Counted from the stretch's first letter, positions 6,946 through 14,682 are shown. The stretch: DNA of 20,741 nucleotides from an uncultured Bacilli bacterium (GCA_947632625.1 CANRPZ010000012.1:1-20741), one strand, 5' to 3'. A program made the numbers and translations. Notes: a model not told the origin generated them from the letters alone.

Positions 6946-7746
6946 TTAGTCTTCGTTATTTACTTTAGTATCAGGTTGTCCATCTAGTTGTAATGAAACT
7001 TTAATAGTTTTTCCAGTTGCATCATCAGTTTGATTGCCAGAATTTGGATAACTTACAACTAAATAATAATATTTAGATGTAAGACTTTTTGTATTAAGAG
7101 TTCTAGCCTTTAACGGATTAGTTTCATATGAACTATCTAATTCAGTACCACCAATTGTTTCACTATTAATAACACCACTATCATCAGTTTTATCACTTGA
7201 TAATTTTCCGTGAGCAATCTTTTGTATACCTTTAAAAGTTTGAGTTTGATCATCCGTAAAAGTACATGCACCAGAACTATAGTTTTCAGATATCGTATTA
7301 TCATACCAGAAATATGTATTTAAGCCCTCTGTATGATTATTTAATACACATTTTGGATCCAAACTATTACTATCATTAATGTCTACATTATCAGATACAT
7401 ATAATTCCCAATCCAAATCTGTACTAGTATCATTTGTATATACAATTTTCAAATTATATGATACATCATAGTCGTTTGTATCTTCAGTTTGAGCTTTAGA
7501 AATATCGGCTTTAGCCCCAAAAACAGCAACTCCTCCAGGATAATTTAAATATTCATGTTTTGTTGATTGGCTATTAAAGTTAAAATTAATTCCACCAATT
7601 TTAGCAGTGTTAGTATTAACATTTTGATTATTTGTACCTCCTGGGTTTGTTGTTGCAGTAAAGTATGCGAATGTTGCACCTACTACAGCAACTAATAATG
7701 TAGCAATAGCGATTACTGTTAGTAAAATTGTGTTTCTTCTTTCCAT
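6946..7746 (-). CDS. Secreted protein with SipW-type signal peptide, function unknown
   Basis: A 266-residue exported protein. The N-terminus (MERRNTILLTVIAIATLLVA followed by VVGATFAYFTATTNP) is a textbook SipW-cargo signal: charged start, hydrophobic core, then ATFAYFTAT. The mature part is rich in Asn, Asp, Ser and Thr and probably all-beta. It has just two cysteines (Cys133 and Cys161), which may form a disulfide. The SD AAGGAGG, 10 nt before the ATG, is one of the best in the window, which suggests high expression. It has its own promoter and terminator. It differs from the TasA-like neighbour in lacking the PGDKLTK motif. A role as matrix or fibre subunit is an inference from the signal peptide and the neighbour. 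Confidence 0.75.
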   Translation of the reverse strand: MERRNTILLTVIAIATLLVAVVGATFAYFTATTNPGGTNNQNVNTNTAKIGGINFNFNSQSTKHEYLNYPGGVAVFGAKADISKAQTEDTNDYDVSYNLKIVYTNDTSTDLDWELYVSDNVDINDSNSLDPKCVLNNHTEGLNTYFWYDNTISENYSSGACTFTDDQTQTFKGIQKIAHGKLSSDKTDDSGVINSETIGGTELDSSYETNPLKARTLNTKSLTSKYYYLVVSYPNSGNQTDDATGKTIKVSLQLDGQPDTKVNNED

Positions 7747-7772
7747 ATTTTTCTATCCTCCTTACAATAAAA

Positions 7773-7801
7773 ATATTATCAAATTAATAACATTTAATCA
7801 A
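7773..7801 (-). promoter_or_regulatory. Promoter of the second SipW-signal protein gene
   Basis: TTGATT (7801-7796), 17 bp, TAATAT (7778-7773) on the minus strand, about 27 bp before the start codon and just upstream of AAGGAGG. Both boxes deviate from consensus, and the surroundings are so AT-rich that other hexamers are possible. Confidence 0.5.
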
Positions 7802-7865
7802 TACCTTTTTTCTATTTTGACAAAAATTTGTAATTTAGATTTATTTATAATTTGAATTTATATAG

Positions 7866-7905
7866 AAAAATAAAGAAGAAAACCATGTCTTTAGTTTTCT
7901 TCTTT
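7866..7905 (-). terminator. Terminator whose stem encodes the last codons of the Rpn gene
   Basis: A perfect 12-bp inverted repeat (AAAGAAGAAAAC at 7872-7883 with GTTTTCTTCTTT at 7894-7905) encloses a 10-nt loop. On the minus strand the first arm encodes the last three residues (Glu-Glu-Asn), the loop begins with the TAA stop, and ATTTTTCTATA follows the second arm. Confidence 0.75.
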
Positions 7906-8718
7906 TAGCTTTTCTATTTCTTCTATTGATAAATCTGTATATTTAGAAATTGCATCGATGTTTATTCCATCTTGTAACATCTTTTTGGCAATAGAATGTG
8001 TAGCTTCATCCATACCAGTTTCCTTGGCATCCGCTATTTGTTGACGATGCTTCTCTTCCAAATCATAATATCCTGCAAATTCTGGGTCTGTGCTTAATTC
8101 TTTTACTGTTCTTACTACAGACATATATTCTTCATCCCCTTTGTAGAAATCTAGAAGCTCATTTATCGTTTTCTTCTCTTTTAGTAACTTGGCAAACTTC
8201 TTTATTTCTTTACCTACATTATAGGTGCTATTTTCACAATTTTCAAGTATTATATGATAGGATATATAATTCTCAAACTCAATATGACCTTCTTTATCTT
8301 GTACTCGAAATGTTAAGATTGGTTCTTTTGTTTGATAATAATTATAATTATCAAAATTTATTAAGATTACATTTGAATACTGATGATTGGATGTGGTGGT
8401 TTCCACTATTTTACTTAATGCATACATACCATTTTTGATTAGGATATGTTTTTGATAATATTGGTTCATTTCTACGATAACTTGCATATGATCATTAATT
8501 CTTATGGTCATGTCGGTGGCTTGTTTCTTTTGATTCGGATTTCTTTTGGAAATCTCTTCTCCACTTATGTAAGTTGCGTAAAACAACTCTTCTTTATCAA
8601 TACCCGTTATTTCACTTATGACACTTGATACTACTTTTCTACTTTTTAAATTGGTCATGAAAGCTTTAAACATCCAATCATTTTTTAAGTTAATGACTCT
8701 TTCATCGGTATCTAGCAT
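7891..8718 (-). CDS. Rpn-family recombination-promoting nuclease (PD-(D/E)XK)
   Basis: A 275-residue member of the Rpn/YhgA-like family, often annotated as putative transposase. The N-terminal signature LKNDWMFKAFM is present, followed by a PD-(D/E)XK core with Asp69 (ATDMTIRI) and Glu83-Met-Asn85 (VIVEMN). The last active-site position is Asn rather than the Gln or Lys usual in this fold. The C-terminus has the family's helical tail (ETGMDEATHSIAKKMLQDGI). Rpn proteins are Ca-dependent DNA endonucleases that raise RecA-independent recombination in E. coli; whether this variant is active is uncertain. The start is ATG 8718, nine bases after GGAGGTG; the GTG at 8730 overlaps the SD and is rejected. 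No terminal repeats flank the gene, so it is not an insertion sequence by what can be seen here. Confidence 0.85.
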   Translation of the reverse strand: MLDTDERVINLKNDWMFKAFMTNLKSRKVVSSVISEITGIDKEELFYATYISGEEISKRNPNQKKQATDMTIRINDHMQVIVEMNQYYQKHILIKNGMYALSKIVETTTSNHQYSNVILINFDNYNYYQTKEPILTFRVQDKEGHIEFENYISYHIILENCENSTYNVGKEIKKFAKLLKEKKTINELLDFYKGDEEYMSVVRTVKELSTDPEFAGYYDLEEKHRQQIADAKETGMDEATHSIAKKMLQDGINIDAISKYTDLSIEEIEKLKEEN

Positions 8719-8803
8719 GTATTTTTTCACCTCCAGTTCTAGGGGTTATACCCTCTACTTTATATATACAACGTAAATTAGGAATTTCCTTTTTTTTAAC
8801 CAT

Positions 8804-8827
8804 AAAAAAAAGACATTTTTTTGTCTT
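8804..8827 (-). terminator. Terminator after trxB
   Basis: Minus-strand AAGACA (8827-8822) pairs with TGTCTT (8815-8810) across a 6-nt A loop and runs into eight T. The trxB stop codon lies in the first arm. Confidence 0.7.
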
Positions 8828-9716
8828 ATTTCATTTCCTTAATAGCTATTGTAGCAGCAATACTACCATCACTTACAGCGGTTGTTAATTGGCGTAATAC
8901 TTTTTCTCGAGTATCCCCAGCAACATATATACCTTCTGTTTTAGTATGAACGCCATCACTTGATAAGATATACCCTTTTTCGTCTAAATCAACAACATTA
9001 TTAAAAATATCATTTTTAGGAACTTGCCCTATTGCTATAAATAAACCATCTACTTTTAAAGTACTTTCATTTCCATCTGTATTAAGTACTGTAATATTTT
9101 CCAAAAGTTCTTTTCCTTCAACAGCTTTAATAGTGGAATTTACAATAATTTCAACATTTTCCTTTTTCTTTAGTTCTTCTAAATAAGCATTTTCTCCCCT
9201 AAAAGAATCTCTTCGATGAATTAAATAAACTTTAGAGGCAATATTTGCTAAATAAAGAGCATCTTCTAAAGCAGCATTTCCTCCTCCATTTACAGCAACA
9301 ACTTTATTTTTATAAAAATTACCATCACAAGTAGCACAATAAGAAATACCTTTCCCTATAAAATCGTTTTCATTTTCTATATCCAATTTTCTATTTTGAG
9401 CGCCTGTTGCAATAATAATTGCTTTTCCTTCATAACTTTCTTGATTCGTAATAACGGTTTTATTTTCTAAAATACGAATAACCGTCTCATATTTTATATC
9501 AAATCCTAACTTTTCCACTTGATTATATAAATGTTTAGCAAAATCTACCCCCGAAATAGAAAGAATTCCTGGATAATTTTCTACTTTATTAGCGTTAAGG
9601 ATTTGTCCTCCGTAACTTTTAGCTTCCAAAACTAAAACTTTCTTCCCTGCTCTTCTTGCATATAAGGCACTTGTAAGTCCTGCAGGTCCTGCTCCAATAA
9701 TAATAATATCGTACAT
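8826..9716 (-). CDS. trxB: Thioredoxin-disulfide reductase
   Basis: A 296-residue low-molecular-weight flavoenzyme that reduces thioredoxin with NADPH in the cytosol. It has an FAD-binding GAGPAG near residues 8-13, the redox-active CATC (Cys127 and Cys130) in the NADPH domain, GGGNAALEDA (about 144-153) and HRRDSFR (about 167-173) for NADPH binding, and a C-terminal FAD motif (GIYVAGDTREK). The length fits the family (about 300-320). The start is ATG 9716, preceded by AGGTAGGTG; the ATG at 9737 would add seven residues upstream of the SD and is rejected. It has its own promoter and terminator. All catalytic parts are present, so it should be active. Confidence 0.95.
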   Translation of the reverse strand: MYDIIIIGAGPAGLTSALYARRAGKKVLVLEAKSYGGQILNANKVENYPGILSISGVDFAKHLYNQVEKLGFDIKYETVIRILENKTVITNQESYEGKAIIIATGAQNRKLDIENENDFIGKGISYCATCDGNFYKNKVVAVNGGGNAALEDALYLANIASKVYLIHRRDSFRGENAYLEELKKKENVEIIVNSTIKAVEGKELLENITVLNTDGNESTLKVDGLFIAIGQVPKNDIFNNVVDLDEKGYILSSDGVHTKTEGIYVAGDTREKVLRQLTTAVSDGSIAATIAIKEMK

Positions 9717-9741
9717 ATGGCACCTACCTATCCTCATTTAA

Positions 9742-9770
9742 ATTGTATGTAAAAAAAAAGAGATTTGCAA
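9742..9770 (-). promoter_or_regulatory. Promoter of trxB
   Basis: TTGCAA (9770-9765), 17 bp containing a nine-T run, and TACAAT (9747-9742) on the minus strand. It is placed 26 bp before the chosen start codon. The spacing and both boxes fit a sigma-A promoter. Confidence 0.6.
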
Positions 9771-9787
9771 GCTAAAAAGAAGAGGCT

Positions 9788-10222
9788 TTACAAAAATTTT
9801 TTTAATTTTTCTACTGTCTCTTCTTGCATAGTAACATATTCTTCAACTAATTCGTTTACAGCTTCATCTGTTTGTTTATGATTTAATAACTTTCTTCCTT
9901 CAATAATTCCCATATTCGTACCTTGTAGTAATAACTCTGCAATCTTTGATGTGCTATCATCAAGCATTGTTTTCATTTCAATTCCATACCATGTCATCAC
10001 TTTATTCATTTTACTTGTTTCATGTGGCTCTTTATCACTATATTCTGGATATAACTTTGTAATACTTTGTTCTATTTCTTGATATTTTGAATATTGTCTA
10101 TTTAACTCTGTTTTAAGTTTTTCATCCTTCACTTTATCCAAAATAAAATGAATAGCATCCATTCCCATACAAGCCCCTTTATTTAATTCATCTAAAACAT
10201 TAATTTCATTTTCATCTTTCAT
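9788..10222 (-). CDS. Small all-helical protein, possibly ferritin-like fold
   Basis: A 144-residue soluble protein with no signal or membrane segment. It reads as four helices, about 8-34 (ELNKGACMGMDAIHFILDKV), 35-58, 66-105 and 115-143, which suggests a four-helix bundle like those in ferritin-like DUF2383-type proteins. I see no clear pair of ExxH metal-binding motifs, so di-iron activity is not supported. The single Cys18 sits in the first helix. The SD AGGTGAGA precedes ATG 10222. It lies upstream of trxB on the same strand with a promoter between them, so co-transcription is possible but not required. It is divergent from the DUF6512 gene. I do not recognise it with confidence. Confidence 0.6.
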   Translation of the reverse strand: MKDENEINVLDELNKGACMGMDAIHFILDKVKDEKLKTELNRQYSKYQEIEQSITKLYPEYSDKEPHETSKMNKVMTWYGIEMKTMLDDSTSKIAELLLQGTNMGIIEGRKLLNHKQTDEAVNELVEEYVTMQEETVEKLKKFL

Positions 10223-10305
10223 ATATTTAATCTCACCTAAAAATAGTATGTTTTCATTTTCTTAAAATATACTCTTTTGCATAAAGAATAATAGAGGTGT
10301 TTTCA

Positions 10306-10839
10306 TTGAAAAAAATAAATTTACTTTCTTATGAAATAATTGGTTTATTTATTGAAGCGTTACTTGGAATTCTATTCCATTTTACTTATACATGGTTGCA
10401 TCAAAATAGTTTTATAGGTCTATTTAGTGCTATAAATGAAAGCACTTGGGAACATTTAAAATTAATTTTTTTTCCATCCCTTTTCATTACTTTTATCGGT
10501 TGGAAAATTTATAAGAAAGACTATCCCAACTATTTATGTGCCAAAACTGAAAGTATTTTTATTTCGTTAGCTTTTTTAGTAATATTTTTTTATACTTTTA
10601 AAGGCATATTTGGTAGTTTTCCCGTAATCAATATATTAAGTTTTTTCCTTGCTCTAATTATTTTAGAAATTTGTTTTTTCAAAAAGATTAATAATAATTC
10701 TTATTGTTCTAAAGTTTGTTTGTTTATTCTTTTCTTATTTGCTTTTTTATTTTTCCTCTTTACCTTCTATCCTCCCCATATTCCTTTATTTCAAGATCCT
10801 TTAACAAAAAAGTATGGTATAAAAAAAAGCAATTGCTAA
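10306..10839 (+). CDS. DUF6512-like multi-pass membrane protein
   Basis: A 177-residue protein with about five membrane segments (near 10-30, 52-68, 80-98, 100-122 and 132-152). The conserved block NESTWEH followed by LKLIFFP (about 44-57) and the FHFTYTW just before it match the DUF6512 family, whose function is unknown. The start is TTG 10306, six bases after GAGGTG; the GTG at 10297 is part of that SD. The C-terminus is short and basic (KKYGIKKSN). It is one of few plus-strand genes here, divergent from the helical-protein gene and convergent with the next gene, with 11 bp between the stop codons. Confidence 0.7.
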   Translation: MKKINLLSYEIIGLFIEALLGILFHFTYTWLHQNSFIGLFSAINESTWEHLKLIFFPSLFITFIGWKIYKKDYPNYLCAKTESIFISLAFLVIFFYTFKGIFGSFPVINILSFFLALIILEICFFKKINNNSYCSKVCLFILFLFAFLFFLFTFYPPHIPLFQDPLTKKYGIKKSNC

Positions 10840-10847
10840 AATGCAAT
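10821..10847 (-). terminator. Probable terminator between convergent genes
   Basis: Minus-strand ATTGC (10847-10843) pairs with GCAAT (10836-10832) across a 6-nt loop, followed after three bases by eight T. The stem is only 5 bp, and it overlaps the end of the DUF6512 coding region on the other strand. Confidence 0.4.
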
Positions 10848-10850
10848 CAC

Positions 10851-11339
10851 TTATATTCTTCTAATTCTACTATATTCAGGTTCTTCTCTATCAGGTCTGC
10901 CACTTTCAACGTGACGTAGATTTCTATATACATCTAAAGAATTTTCATTCATATTCTTTAAAAATTCTAAATGTCTCTTTTCAAATGGTAAACGAGTAAA
11001 TAACATATTATAAATACGTCTTAAATCAAATTGAGTTAAAAAGACACCATAATTTAAAGATTTAAGTAACTCGTTTAATTCAACATATTTATGTATCACA
11101 AATTCACTATCTAAATCGGTTTTATGTTCTCCATCTGCAATCGGATACATTGTTGGTGTAGTATAGACTAAATCTTTTGCTAAACCATCTTCATTAACAA
11201 ATAGCATACCTCTACATGCTTTTCCACCTAAAGAAGATACATCTCCACTAATAAAATTAGCGTCTTCATCGTAAAAAGCAATTCCAACTTTTAGTAATTC
11301 CCCTGCACAAACATCTTTTCTTCTGACCACATTTTTCAT
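10851..11339 (-). CDS. Uncharacterised 162-residue protein
   Basis: I do not recognise this protein. It has no signal peptide or membrane segment. The first half looks like a beta-rich domain (residues 15-70, with DVSSLGGKACRGMLFVNEDG); the second half is helical and basic (YVELNELLKSLNYGVFLTQF and RRIYNMLFTRLPFEKRHLEF). It ends in a charged, Arg-rich tail (SGRPDREEPEYSRIRRI) that could touch nucleic acid or be disordered. There are two cysteines (Cys11 and Cys42). A strong SD (AAGGAGGG, 8 nt before ATG 11339) and a good promoter show that it is a real gene. It is transcribed alone. Confidence 0.7.
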   Translation of the reverse strand: MKNVVRRKDVCAGELLKVGIAFYDEDANFISGDVSSLGGKACRGMLFVNEDGLAKDLVYTTPTMYPIADGEHKTDLDSEFVIHKYVELNELLKSLNYGVFLTQFDLRRIYNMLFTRLPFEKRHLEFLKNMNENSLDVYRNLRHVESGRPDREEPEYSRIRRI

Positions 11340-11365
11340 CTAATAAACCCTCCTTTTGGTCGATT

Positions 11366-11394
11366 ATAATACCACATAAAAAGCGATTTGTAAA
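11366..11394 (-). promoter_or_regulatory. Promoter embedded in the preceding terminator
   Basis: TTTACA (11394-11389), 17 bp, TATTAT (11371-11366) on the minus strand; an overlapping TATAAT (11368-11363) would give a 20-bp spacer. The -35 box lies in the loop and second arm of the terminator that ends the glycosyltransferase operon. Confidence 0.7.
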
Positions 11395-11408
11395 GTTAAA
11401 ATCGCTTT
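11377..11408 (-). terminator. Terminator of the glycosidase/glycosyltransferase operon
   Basis: A perfect 10-bp inverted repeat, AAAGCGATTT (11408-11399 on the minus strand) with AAATCGCTTT (11389-11380), encloses a 9-nt loop and continues into T. It is 38 bp beyond the stop of the GT2-GtrA gene. Confidence 0.75.
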
Positions 11409-11446
11409 ATGACCGTTTATAGGCTTATTTTCTAGGCTTCATAGCT

Positions 11447-12487
11447 TTACTTTTTCTCGAAAATCCATTCTCTTTGTACTATAAAATTAACGATAAATAG
11501 GACAAAATCTACTAGTATTTTAATAAGAACTGGACTAATGAAAATAACTTTAGAAAGTCCTGTTACAAGAAAAGCGGAAACCCACATTTGAATAAAGACT
11601 AAACAAAAGAACTTTATTAATGAAGCTTTATTCATTTTTTTAAAGACTATTTTGGCGTTTACTATATAGTTATAAACCGAAGAAAGAATTCTTGAAAAAA
11701 TCGTAGCCATAACAATATTAGTTTTAAAAAGGCTTAAAAATAAAGTAAATAGCAAAATATCAACAAAAAAACTACTTAAAGATGAAAATATATATTTAAT
11801 AAATAGTTTATAGATAAGAAAGGAATCTTTTATAGGATTAAAGTGACTCGTTTTATTGTTATTAATATAAATAGTTTTAATTGGCACTTGCTTTAAAGGA
11901 ATATCTTTAGTTTTGCAAGTAATCAAAGTATTTGTTTCATATTCATAACGTTCTCCACTTACATCCAACAAATCGATAGCAACGCTTTTAGACATAGCTC
12001 TTAAGCCTGTTTGGGTATCACGAATACTTAATCCAACAAAGAGTTTAAAAACCAAATTAGTGATTTTATTACCAAACTTTGATTTAAAAGGAACGCATTT
12101 GCTTTCAAAATCTCGATACCCTAAAACATAGGCATTTGGATTTTTAAGGCTTGCTTCATAGCATTTTTTAATATCAGAAATACTATGTTGTCCATCACAA
12201 TCAGCTGTTAAAATAACTTTACAATCAGGATAGTGATTTAAAATATAATTTAAACCATTCTTAATTCCTCTTCCTTTACCAAAATTAATGTAATGATTAA
12301 AAATTGGATATTTTTTTTCTAATTTTTGAAAAAAAGGTTCATGAATTTTACTACATCCATCATTAATAATAACAATATTTTTAAAGGTCTTACTTAATTC
12401 TTCTAAAAAATCTTCCATTATTTTTTCATCTGGATTATAGCAAGGAAGCAAAACAACAGCGTCTTTAATCATTTTTTTATTCTCCAT
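11447..12487 (-). CDS. GT2 glycosyltransferase fused to a GtrA-like membrane domain
   Basis: A 346-residue two-domain protein. The N-terminal half is a DPM1-like family 2 glycosyltransferase: LLPCYNP (13-19), INDGC (41-45), the metal/nucleotide-binding DCDGQH (96-101), GYRDF (123-127) and DTQTGLRAM (157-165). The C-terminal half (about 228-344) is a GtrA-like domain with four membrane segments. Such fusions are thought to load a sugar onto undecaprenyl phosphate and flip it for use outside the cell, in teichoic acid, polysaccharide or protein glycosylation. The start is ATG 12487, after AAGGGGAT; it overlaps the upstream gene by 11 bp, which indicates translational coupling. It is last in a three-gene operon with a phosphodiester glycosidase. 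The sugar and acceptor are unknown. Confidence 0.88.
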   Translation of the reverse strand: MENKKMIKDAVVLLPCYNPDEKIMEDFLEELSKTFKNIVIINDGCSKIHEPFFQKLEKKYPIFNHYINFGKGRGIKNGLNYILNHYPDCKVILTADCDGQHSISDIKKCYEASLKNPNAYVLGYRDFESKCVPFKSKFGNKITNLVFKLFVGLSIRDTQTGLRAMSKSVAIDLLDVSGERYEYETNTLITCKTKDIPLKQVPIKTIYINNNKTSHFNPIKDSFLIYKLFIKYIFSSLSSFFVDILLFTLFLSLFKTNIVMATIFSRILSSVYNYIVNAKIVFKKMNKASLIKFFCLVFIQMWVSAFLVTGLSKVIFISPVLIKILVDFVLFIVNFIVQREWIFEKK

Positions 12488-13562
12488 CCGTTATCCCCTT
12501 AATATTCATAAGTTTCCATTTTCCGTTTTCTTTAATAAACGATAGGGTATCATGCATAATATCGGTTTGTTCTTCACCTTTAACAACCATATGTTTTTCT
12601 AAATATACCTCACAAGAAAATGCTTCATTACTATAAAATATAAAATTTTCCACAGATTCATTTGTAAAAGGTGGATTTTTTAATGTATGATTACTAATAA
12701 AAGTGATATCAATATTATGTGCCCAGTTATACGCTTTTTTATACATTTCTGTACCATCAATCACATAATCTTGGATTGTTCCAAATCCATAATTTGCCCC
12801 ATTTAAATCACGGCTTAAGAATAAACTCCAGTTTTTAGCAATCGTTAAAATATCAAAATCTCCAATAATTTTTTTAGCTTCTTCTTCGGTTTTTATTTTC
12901 TTTATTCCATCAACTTTATAATTTACTCCATCAATTTGAGGATTTACTATGTTTCCATCCTCATCTTTTATGGTAAGAGTTGCGTCGTTTTCTAAATCAG
13001 TGATTTCATACGTTACTTTTTTAGGCATGGCATCATTATAGTACATATAAGATAATTCTGGATATTCTTCTTCTTTTTTATTTTCATTATATTCATTATT
13101 ATTTACATAAAGTGTATACGTACTTGGAATTTCAACCTTATAATAATATAAACCCTTTTCCAAATGTGGCGTAATACTTTCTATTGCAAACTTTTCATAT
13201 TGTAAAAGTCCTAAACATGTTGCTTCTCCTAGAGATTTTATTTGAATTGTAAATAAAACTCGTCCATCTAAATAAGCATCGTAAACATTTTCATCCGTTA
13301 AAACAAAAGTAAAATCATCTCTTTTGGTTAGTTCTTCGTATTTATCCACTAAATTGGTACTTTTATTTTCTTGTTGTAAATACATAGTAAGTTGCTTCTT
13401 ATCTAGATTATGAATGGTATTTTTAAGAACATTATCGAGTAGATTATTTTCATACTTTTGTAAATTTTTATAGACATAACCTAAAAAGCAAAGGGACATA
13501 AGAACAAGGACAATTGTATAAATCATTAATGCTTTTTTAAAAGTACTTTTTTTCTTATCCAT
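12477..13562 (-). CDS. Membrane-anchored protein with NTF2-like C-terminal domain
   Basis: A 361-residue protein not assignable to a named family. An N-terminal membrane segment (about 10-29) anchors it with the bulk outside. Residues about 85-160 and 165-215 look like beta-rich modules (YYYKVEIPSTYTLYVNNNEY and VTYEITDLENDATLTIKDED). The last 130 residues have the NTF2-like pattern: helices, then strands ending in MHDTLSFIKENGKWKLMNIKG. The start is ATG 13562, with GGTGA five bases before; GTG 13571 is rejected because it overlaps that SD. It is packed between the glycosidase and the glycosyltransferase, 1 bp after the former and overlapping the latter, so it is probably a dedicated partner of both. 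NTF2-like outer domains often bind small ligands or help assembly; which applies here is not visible. Confidence 0.65.
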   Translation of the reverse strand: MDKKKSTFKKALMIYTIVLVLMSLCFLGYVYKNLQKYENNLLDNVLKNTIHNLDKKQLTMYLQQENKSTNLVDKYEELTKRDDFTFVLTDENVYDAYLDGRVLFTIQIKSLGEATCLGLLQYEKFAIESITPHLEKGLYYYKVEIPSTYTLYVNNNEYNENKKEEEYPELSYMYYNDAMPKKVTYEITDLENDATLTIKDEDGNIVNPQIDGVNYKVDGIKKIKTEEEAKKIIGDFDILTIAKNWSLFLSRDLNGANYGFGTIQDYVIDGTEMYKKAYNWAHNIDITFISNHTLKNPPFTNESVENFIFYSNEAFSCEVYLEKHMVVKGEEQTDIMHDTLSFIKENGKWKLMNIKGITDGE

Positions 13563-13563
13563 C

Positions 13564-14613
13564 TTATTCACCGTCCTTTACAACAAAAGCCGTTGGTAGT
13601 CGCCATGAAGAATTAGAGTAATAGAAGGTAACACTCGTCATTAAGTACTCATCTTTATAATACATTGTTGAAGAACTACCACCATCCAAATTGGCAGCAT
13701 TTACTGCCCCATATTCTTCCATAATTTCAATTAAGTCACTGGCCGTTGCTCCTAAATGTCCGTTTTTTCCTCGTCCATCCGTTACCAAAAACAAAATAGC
13801 CCCATCTTTTCGTTGCCCTATCGCCGTTCTTGGATTTGCTCCACTACCAAGACCATTTAATTCACGCTTTTCTCCATTTACGATTAACTTAACAAAATGA
13901 TTATTTTTATCACTTGCTTCCTCTTGAAAAGCAACAGCATCGCGGATATGTTCATCTTTAACTATATTTTCGACATCCGTCTTATTTTTTCCATCAAGAC
14001 TTATAATTCTTAAAATGTTATCAGTATCAAGGCCAATTAAATAAAGTCCTGTGTATCCTAAAGAGATATCTTGTATTTCTCCATTACTTACCGTAACCCC
14101 TAAAGGGCGTCCTCCTTTATTCGCATCCGATCTATAAAGTCCCCCATTAATTCCCGCAATAGCATGATTTTCTAAAACAAGTTTATCTAATTCTTTCCCA
14201 TATTCTCCCCAAGGATAAGTGGTTGCAACACTAACCTTTGAAGGATCATGAATAATCATCATTTTTCCTGCAAAATTATTTCCAACAATTTCATGAATTT
14301 CTACAAGCTCTTTATCCGTTGTAAAACTACCTACTTGTACATCTATTAAATCAGTGTCAACCTCACTATCTAAATCTTTTAATGAATTTTTAGAAACAAT
14401 TGCATTAATTTCATCTTTGTTTAACACAAGGGAAGCTAAAAACTTAAGTTGCCCAGTTTCCAAAATCGTGGTTACAAATAAATCCTTTGCATTTGTAGAA
14501 GGACCATGAACAAATAACACAACCGTTAAATATAAAGTGATGAGTACAATTCCTAAAAAAATACCGATAAAAGAAAAAACTTTTCCTACCGTTTTAAAAA
14601 TCTTTTTTGCCAT
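13564..14613 (-). CDS. Phosphodiester glycosidase (NAGPA domain) family protein
   Basis: A 349-residue membrane-anchored enzyme. One N-terminal membrane segment (about 12-34) and a stalk (about 40-115) precede a NAGPA domain (about 115-347) with the family's conserved blocks: AGINGGLY (153-160), NPRTAIGQ (260-267), VTDGRG (277-282) and NLDGGSSSTM (308-317). Human NAGPA removes GlcNAc from a phosphodiester. Bacterial relatives act outside the cell on envelope or exopolysaccharide phosphodiesters. The SD TAGGTGG lies 6 nt before ATG 14613. It is the first gene of the operon, followed immediately by the NTF2-like protein and the GT2-GtrA transferase. This pairs an enzyme that can cleave a sugar-phosphate link with one that makes a lipid-phosphate sugar. 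The substrate is unknown. Confidence 0.88.
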   Translation of the reverse strand: MAKKIFKTVGKVFSFIGIFLGIVLITLYLTVVLFVHGPSTNAKDLFVTTILETGQLKFLASLVLNKDEINAIVSKNSLKDLDSEVDTDLIDVQVGSFTTDKELVEIHEIVGNNFAGKMMIIHDPSKVSVATTYPWGEYGKELDKLVLENHAIAGINGGLYRSDANKGGRPLGVTVSNGEIQDISLGYTGLYLIGLDTDNILRIISLDGKNKTDVENIVKDEHIRDAVAFQEEASDKNNHFVKLIVNGEKRELNGLGSGANPRTAIGQRKDGAILFLVTDGRGKNGHLGATASDLIEIMEEYGAVNAANLDGGSSSTMYYKDEYLMTSVTFYYSNSSWRLPTAFVVKDGE

Positions 14614-14665
14614 AATTTACCACCTACTACAAACAGTATTCTTGTTTACTTATTTTTACTCTCTA

Positions 14666-14674
14666 AATATAGCA
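14666..14674 (-). promoter_or_regulatory. Extended -10 promoter of the glycosidase operon
   Basis: TGC (14674-14672) directly followed by TATATT (14671-14666) on the minus strand forms an extended -10 element. No good -35 box is present at 17 bp. It lies after the ligase terminator and 53 bp before the first start codon of the operon. Confidence 0.5.
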
Positions 14675-14682
14675 TAGAAACC

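Noticed and set aside
7817..7822. Plus-strand TTGACA as part of a promoter
   Set aside because: No acceptable -10 box lies at 16-18 bp; the nearest TATAAT is about 24 bp away, and transcription would run antisense into the Rpn gene.
7891..8718. Rpn gene as an insertion sequence
   Set aside because: I see no terminal inverted repeats or target duplications flanking it, and it has its own SD and terminator like a resident gene.
10716..10919. A 67-codon plus-strand frame across the convergent gene ends
   Set aside because: It overlaps the DUF6512 gene in another frame and runs into the opposite gene; it has no SD and no protein-like features.
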